A stretch of 7,307 nt of DNA from Clostridia bacterium. Lineage in GTDB: Bacteria > Bacillota > Clostridia > Oscillospirales > CAG-272. This document shows positions 5,284 through 7,307 of the stretch, piece after piece; position 1 is the first letter of the stretch; every line of letters begins with the position of its first letter. The stretch lies in NCBI GenBank assembly GCA_017559555.1, contig JAFYRH010000120.1:1-7307 (forward strand), given 5' to 3'. The notes under the pieces are model-generated. The model did not search any database. It was not told the origin of the DNA and worked only from the letters and a program-made list of their open reading frames with translations. The translations under genes and the position numbers were made by a program.

Positions 5284-6981
5284 ATGAAACTATGGATAGA
5301 CGGAATAGAAACCACGGCAAGACCGGGACAGACACTCCTTGAGATCGTTACCGGAATGGGCTTGATGAAGGGAACGCTTTCGCAAGACCCCATAGCAGCC
5401 AAAATTTCGGGTCGTGTGTTTACTCTCAATTATATTCCCGTAAGAGAACAAGACGTAAAAGAGCGCGAATCGATGCGTCGCGCAATGGCGGCATCGGGCG
5501 GTGTCATTCGTTTGCTTCGTTACAGCGACCCTATCGGTCACGACACTTATCGCAGAACGGCAAACTTCATTTTGTTTTTGGCTCTGCACCGCCGTTGGCC
5601 CAACGCCAAGCCGCAAATGAACTGCACGGTTGGTTCGGGTGCCTACGTAAAGGTTTCGAACGCTCCGGATTTTTCTGCTGCCGAAATGAAAGCAGAGGTG
5701 GAACGCATCGTTGCCGAAAACATTGTTCTGCGTCGCCGCAGAATGCCCACCACCGAGGCAATTGCATACTTTGAGGCGCAAGGGCAATTCGATAAAGCCG
5801 ACCTTTTGAGATATCGCAAAAAGGAACGCATCGACCTTTATGAGGTAGGCGATTTTGCCGACTATTTCTATGGCGAAATGGCACCATCCACGGGCTTTTT
5901 GCGCTCGTGGGATGTTTTGTCTGCTCCCGAAGGCTTTATTTTCATTTACCCCGACCCGAACAATCCCGATTACGTTTCCAACTACCACGAAATGCCTAAC
6001 TTCTTTGCGGTTTACACCGAGGGCAAGCGTTGGGGTGAATTGATGGGATGTGAAACGGTTGCAGACCTGAACAAGCTTGTAGAATCGGGTCAGGTTCGTG
6101 AATTGATTCGCGTCAACGAGGCTTTGCACGAAAAGCGTTTTTCGCAAATTGCCGATATGATTTGTGAGAGAGGTGCAAAAGCGGTTTTGTTGTCGGGTCC
6201 GAGCTCTTCGGGCAAAACGACCTCTGCAAACCGTCTTGCCACACAGCTTCGCGTACACGGCAAAAAGCCCATTTTGATGAGCCTTGACGACTACTATATC
6301 GACCGCGACAAAATTCCTACCGAGCCCGACGGAAGCATCGACCTCGAGCACATCAACACCATTGATACCGCACTGTTTGCCGAGCATCTCGAGCAGCTTT
6401 TGAGAGGCGAAGAGGTTGAAATTCCAAGCTTCAACTTCAAAACAGCAAAGCGCGAGTGGGTAGGGCACCGCATGCGCTTGTGCGAGGATACGGTCATCAT
6501 CGTAGAGGGTCTGCACGCGCTCAACCCCGTGTTGCTTCCCCGCGGATTGGATACGAGCAAGGTGTTCAAAATGTACGTTTGTCCCATTCTGCCCCTCAAT
6601 CTCGACGATCACAACCGCATCGCAAGCAGATACTTGCGCCTGCTTCGCAGAACCGTTCGCGATTTTGAAACAAGAGGTTCGTCGGTTCAAAAAACGCTCG
6701 CAATGTGGGATTCGGTTCGTCGCGGAGAGGAGAGATGGATTTTCCCCTTCCAAGAGAATGCAGACGTTATTTTCAACAGCTCCACGCTTTACGAGTTGGC
6801 TGTGCTCAAGCGCCACATCTTTCCGCTTTTGCGCGCCATTGGACCCGAGGATGATTGCTACGACCAAGTGCGTGCAATCGTTAAAATTCTCAACTACGTT
6901 TACGAAGCAGACGTCGACGACGAAATTCCGCCCACCAGCATCGTGCGCGAATTCATCGGCGGCAATAGCTTTTACCGTTAA
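5284..6981 (+). CDS. TGS / ThrRS-SAD-like / P-loop nucleoside kinase (uridine kinase superfamily)
   Basis: Fusion of 565 residues. Residues 1-60 resemble a TGS domain (MKLWIDGIETTARPGQTLLEI). Residues about 80-220 resemble the second additional domain of threonyl-tRNA synthetase: HDTYRRTANFILFLAL (86-101), the helix around EMKAEVERIVAENI (134-147), and VGDFADYFYGEMAPSTGF (188-205). The synthetase motifs HxxxH and CRGPH are not kept (HDTYR, FYGEM), so editing chemistry is unlikely. Residues about 295-540 form a PRK/uridine kinase fold: Walker A GPSSSGKTT (305-313), LMSLDDYY (331-338), VIIVEGLHALN (404-414) and an Arg-rich lid RLLRRTVRD (452-460). It should transfer phosphate from ATP to a nucleoside or related alcohol. 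An upstream in-frame ATG at 5146 lies inside the riboswitch, so the start is placed at 5284, nine bases after AGGA. Genes of this layout are common in Clostridia and usually annotated uridine or nucleoside kinase; the true substrate is uncertain, and the riboswitch argues for a purine link. Confidence 0.88.
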   Translation: MKLWIDGIETTARPGQTLLEIVTGMGLMKGTLSQDPIAAKISGRVFTLNYIPVREQDVKERESMRRAMAASGGVIRLLRYSDPIGHDTYRRTANFILFLALHRRWPNAKPQMNCTVGSGAYVKVSNAPDFSAAEMKAEVERIVAENIVLRRRRMPTTEAIAYFEAQGQFDKADLLRYRKKERIDLYEVGDFADYFYGEMAPSTGFLRSWDVLSAPEGFIFIYPDPNNPDYVSNYHEMPNFFAVYTEGKRWGELMGCETVADLNKLVESGQVRELIRVNEALHEKRFSQIADMICERGAKAVLLSGPSSSGKTTSANRLATQLRVHGKKPILMSLDDYYIDRDKIPTEPDGSIDLEHINTIDTALFAEHLEQLLRGEEVEIPSFNFKTAKREWVGHRMRLCEDTVIIVEGLHALNPVLLPRGLDTSKVFKMYVCPILPLNLDDHNRIASRYLRLLRRTVRDFETRGSSVQKTLAMWDSVRRGEERWIFPFQENADVIFNSSTLYELAVLKRHIFPLLRAIGPEDDCYDQVRAIVKILNYVYEADVDDEIPPTSIVREFIGGNSFYR

Positions 6982-6997
6982 TCAAAGAATGCAATCA

Positions 6998-7032
6998 ATC
7001 TCCCAACATCCAAACGGTGTTGGGGGATTTTT
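6998..7032 (+). terminator. Intrinsic terminator of the kinase gene
   Basis: AUCUCCCAACA (6998-7008) pairs with UGUUGGGGGAU (7018-7028) as an 11-bp stem with one G-U pair and a 9-nt loop, followed by a T run to 7032. It starts 16 bp after the kinase stop and ends the riboswitch-kinase transcript. Confidence 0.9.
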
Positions 7033-7103
7033 GGTTAAAACATCTTATATGGCTTATAAAGAAAAAACAGAATCCTTGTTTCGCGATATATGTTAGAAAA
7101 AAC

Positions 7104-7123
7104 GGGCGATTCGTGAATCGCCC
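7104..7123. repeat. Palindromic repeat element 1
   Basis: GGGCGATTC (7104-7112) and GAATCGCCC (7115-7123) form a perfect 9-bp inverted repeat around GT. On the minus strand it is preceded by GTAGG and followed by GTTTTTTC, so it could also act as an intrinsic terminator for leftward transcription from beyond the window. The shared GGGCGA...TCGCCC arms link it to element 2. Confidence 0.7.
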
Positions 7124-7147
7124 CTACAATAAATTCCATAGTAATCT

Positions 7148-7177
7148 AAAAGGGCGACCCATGGTCGCCCGCTTTTT
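7148..7177. repeat. Palindromic repeat element 2, possible bidirectional terminator
   Basis: GGGCGACC (7152-7159) and GGTCGCCC (7163-7170) form a perfect 8-bp inverted repeat around CAT. It is flanked by AAAA on the left and GCTTTTT on the right, so a hairpin followed by U can form in the rightward RNA and a weaker one in the leftward RNA. It shares the GGGCGA...TCGCCC outer arms with element 1, 28 bp away, while the centres differ. Confidence 0.7.
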
Positions 7178-7197
7178 ATTCCCCCAAACCTGTTTGT

Positions 7198-7226
7198 GGC
7201 GGGACGTCGAGGGCGCCGTCCCCTAC
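7198..7226. repeat. Palindromic repeat element 3
   Basis: GGGACG (7201-7206) and CGTCCC (7217-7222) pair over 6 bp, with a 2-bp inner extension (CG/CG) past a one-base mismatch and an AGGG loop. The right flank CCTAC (7222-7226) also borders element 1, so read on the minus strand both begin GTAGGGG. This suggests members of one degenerate family of mobile or dispersed palindromes rather than three unrelated hairpins. Confidence 0.55.
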
Positions 7227-7307
7227 CAGTGTTTTTCTTTTTGCTATAAAATCCCGAATACAAAAAATTCATCATTTTTGCTTGAAAATAAATTTCAATC
7301 CGTAGGG

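Larger units (their letters stand above)
7033..7307. other. Non-coding tail carrying GC-rich palindromic elements
   Basis: The 275 bp after the kinase terminator hold no convincing gene. A 60-codon minus-strand frame (7093-7275) is mostly palindrome sequence, and the kinase +2 frame that extends to 7096 is a shadow. AT-rich DNA alternates with three GC-rich palindromes (7104-7123, 7152-7170, 7201-7222). The last bases, GTAGGG (7302-7307), match the flank that precedes the first and third palindromes when read on the minus strand (GTAGGGG), so a further copy may begin at the edge. Confidence 0.65.

Noticed and set aside
7104..7226. CRISPR array
   Set aside because: The three palindromes differ in sequence and length, spacing is irregular (28 and 30 bp between cores), and there are no identical direct repeats.
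7093..7275. 60-residue minus-strand frame
   Set aside because: It runs through all three palindromic elements, has no ribosome binding site I can identify, and its Arg/Gly-rich middle is simply translated repeat DNA.

Overview
The window looks like part of a chromosome from a Clostridia-type Firmicute (Bacillota), probably an animal-gut commensal; this is inferred. Support: AGGAGG-like ribosome binding sites, sigma-A promoters with extended -10 elements, a purine-class riboswitch with an intrinsic terminator, a TGS/uridine-kinase fusion of a kind familiar from Clostridia, and genes for amino-sugar and O-acetylated glycan use. Nothing in the coding regions suggests phage or plasmid DNA.

Layout: (1) positions 1-2207, minus strand: nagA (N-acetylglucosamine-6-phosphate deacetylase) followed by a ROK-family sugar-kinase-like gene that overlaps it by 11 bp and runs off the left edge. 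(2) 2208-2462: divergent intergenic region with a promoter for each direction and a palindrome on the rightward -10. (3) 2463-3980, plus: NCS2/AzgA-type purine permease, ended by a strong intrinsic terminator. (4) 4034-5079, plus: its own promoter, starting inside the terminator's T-rich tail, and a membrane-anchored sialate-O-acetylesterase-like (SASA/CE6) SGNH hydrolase. (5) 5086-5239: near-consensus promoter with a perfect palindrome in its spacer, then a guanine-class purine riboswitch whose 3' half is shared with an intrinsic terminator. (6) 5284-6981: TGS + ThrRS-SAD-like + P-loop (uridine kinase/phosphoribulokinase-like) nucleoside kinase, ended by a terminator. (7) 7033-7307: non-coding tail with three GC-rich palindromic elements and perhaps the edge of a fourth.

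Two themes run through the window. Amino-sugar/glycan use: the esterase may remove O-acetyl groups outside the cell, NagA deacetylates GlcNAc-6-P, and the ROK protein may phosphorylate or sense an amino sugar. Purine salvage: the permease imports nucleobases, and the kinase lies under a guanine-type riboswitch. The most notable feature is the riboswitch: C is at the ligand-specificity position (guanine/hypoxanthine type), yet the terminator takes over the P3 3' arm and J3/1 of the aptamer. That layout predicts ligand-induced antitermination (an ON switch), the reverse of the usual guanine switch, and links a kinase of unsettled substrate to guanine.
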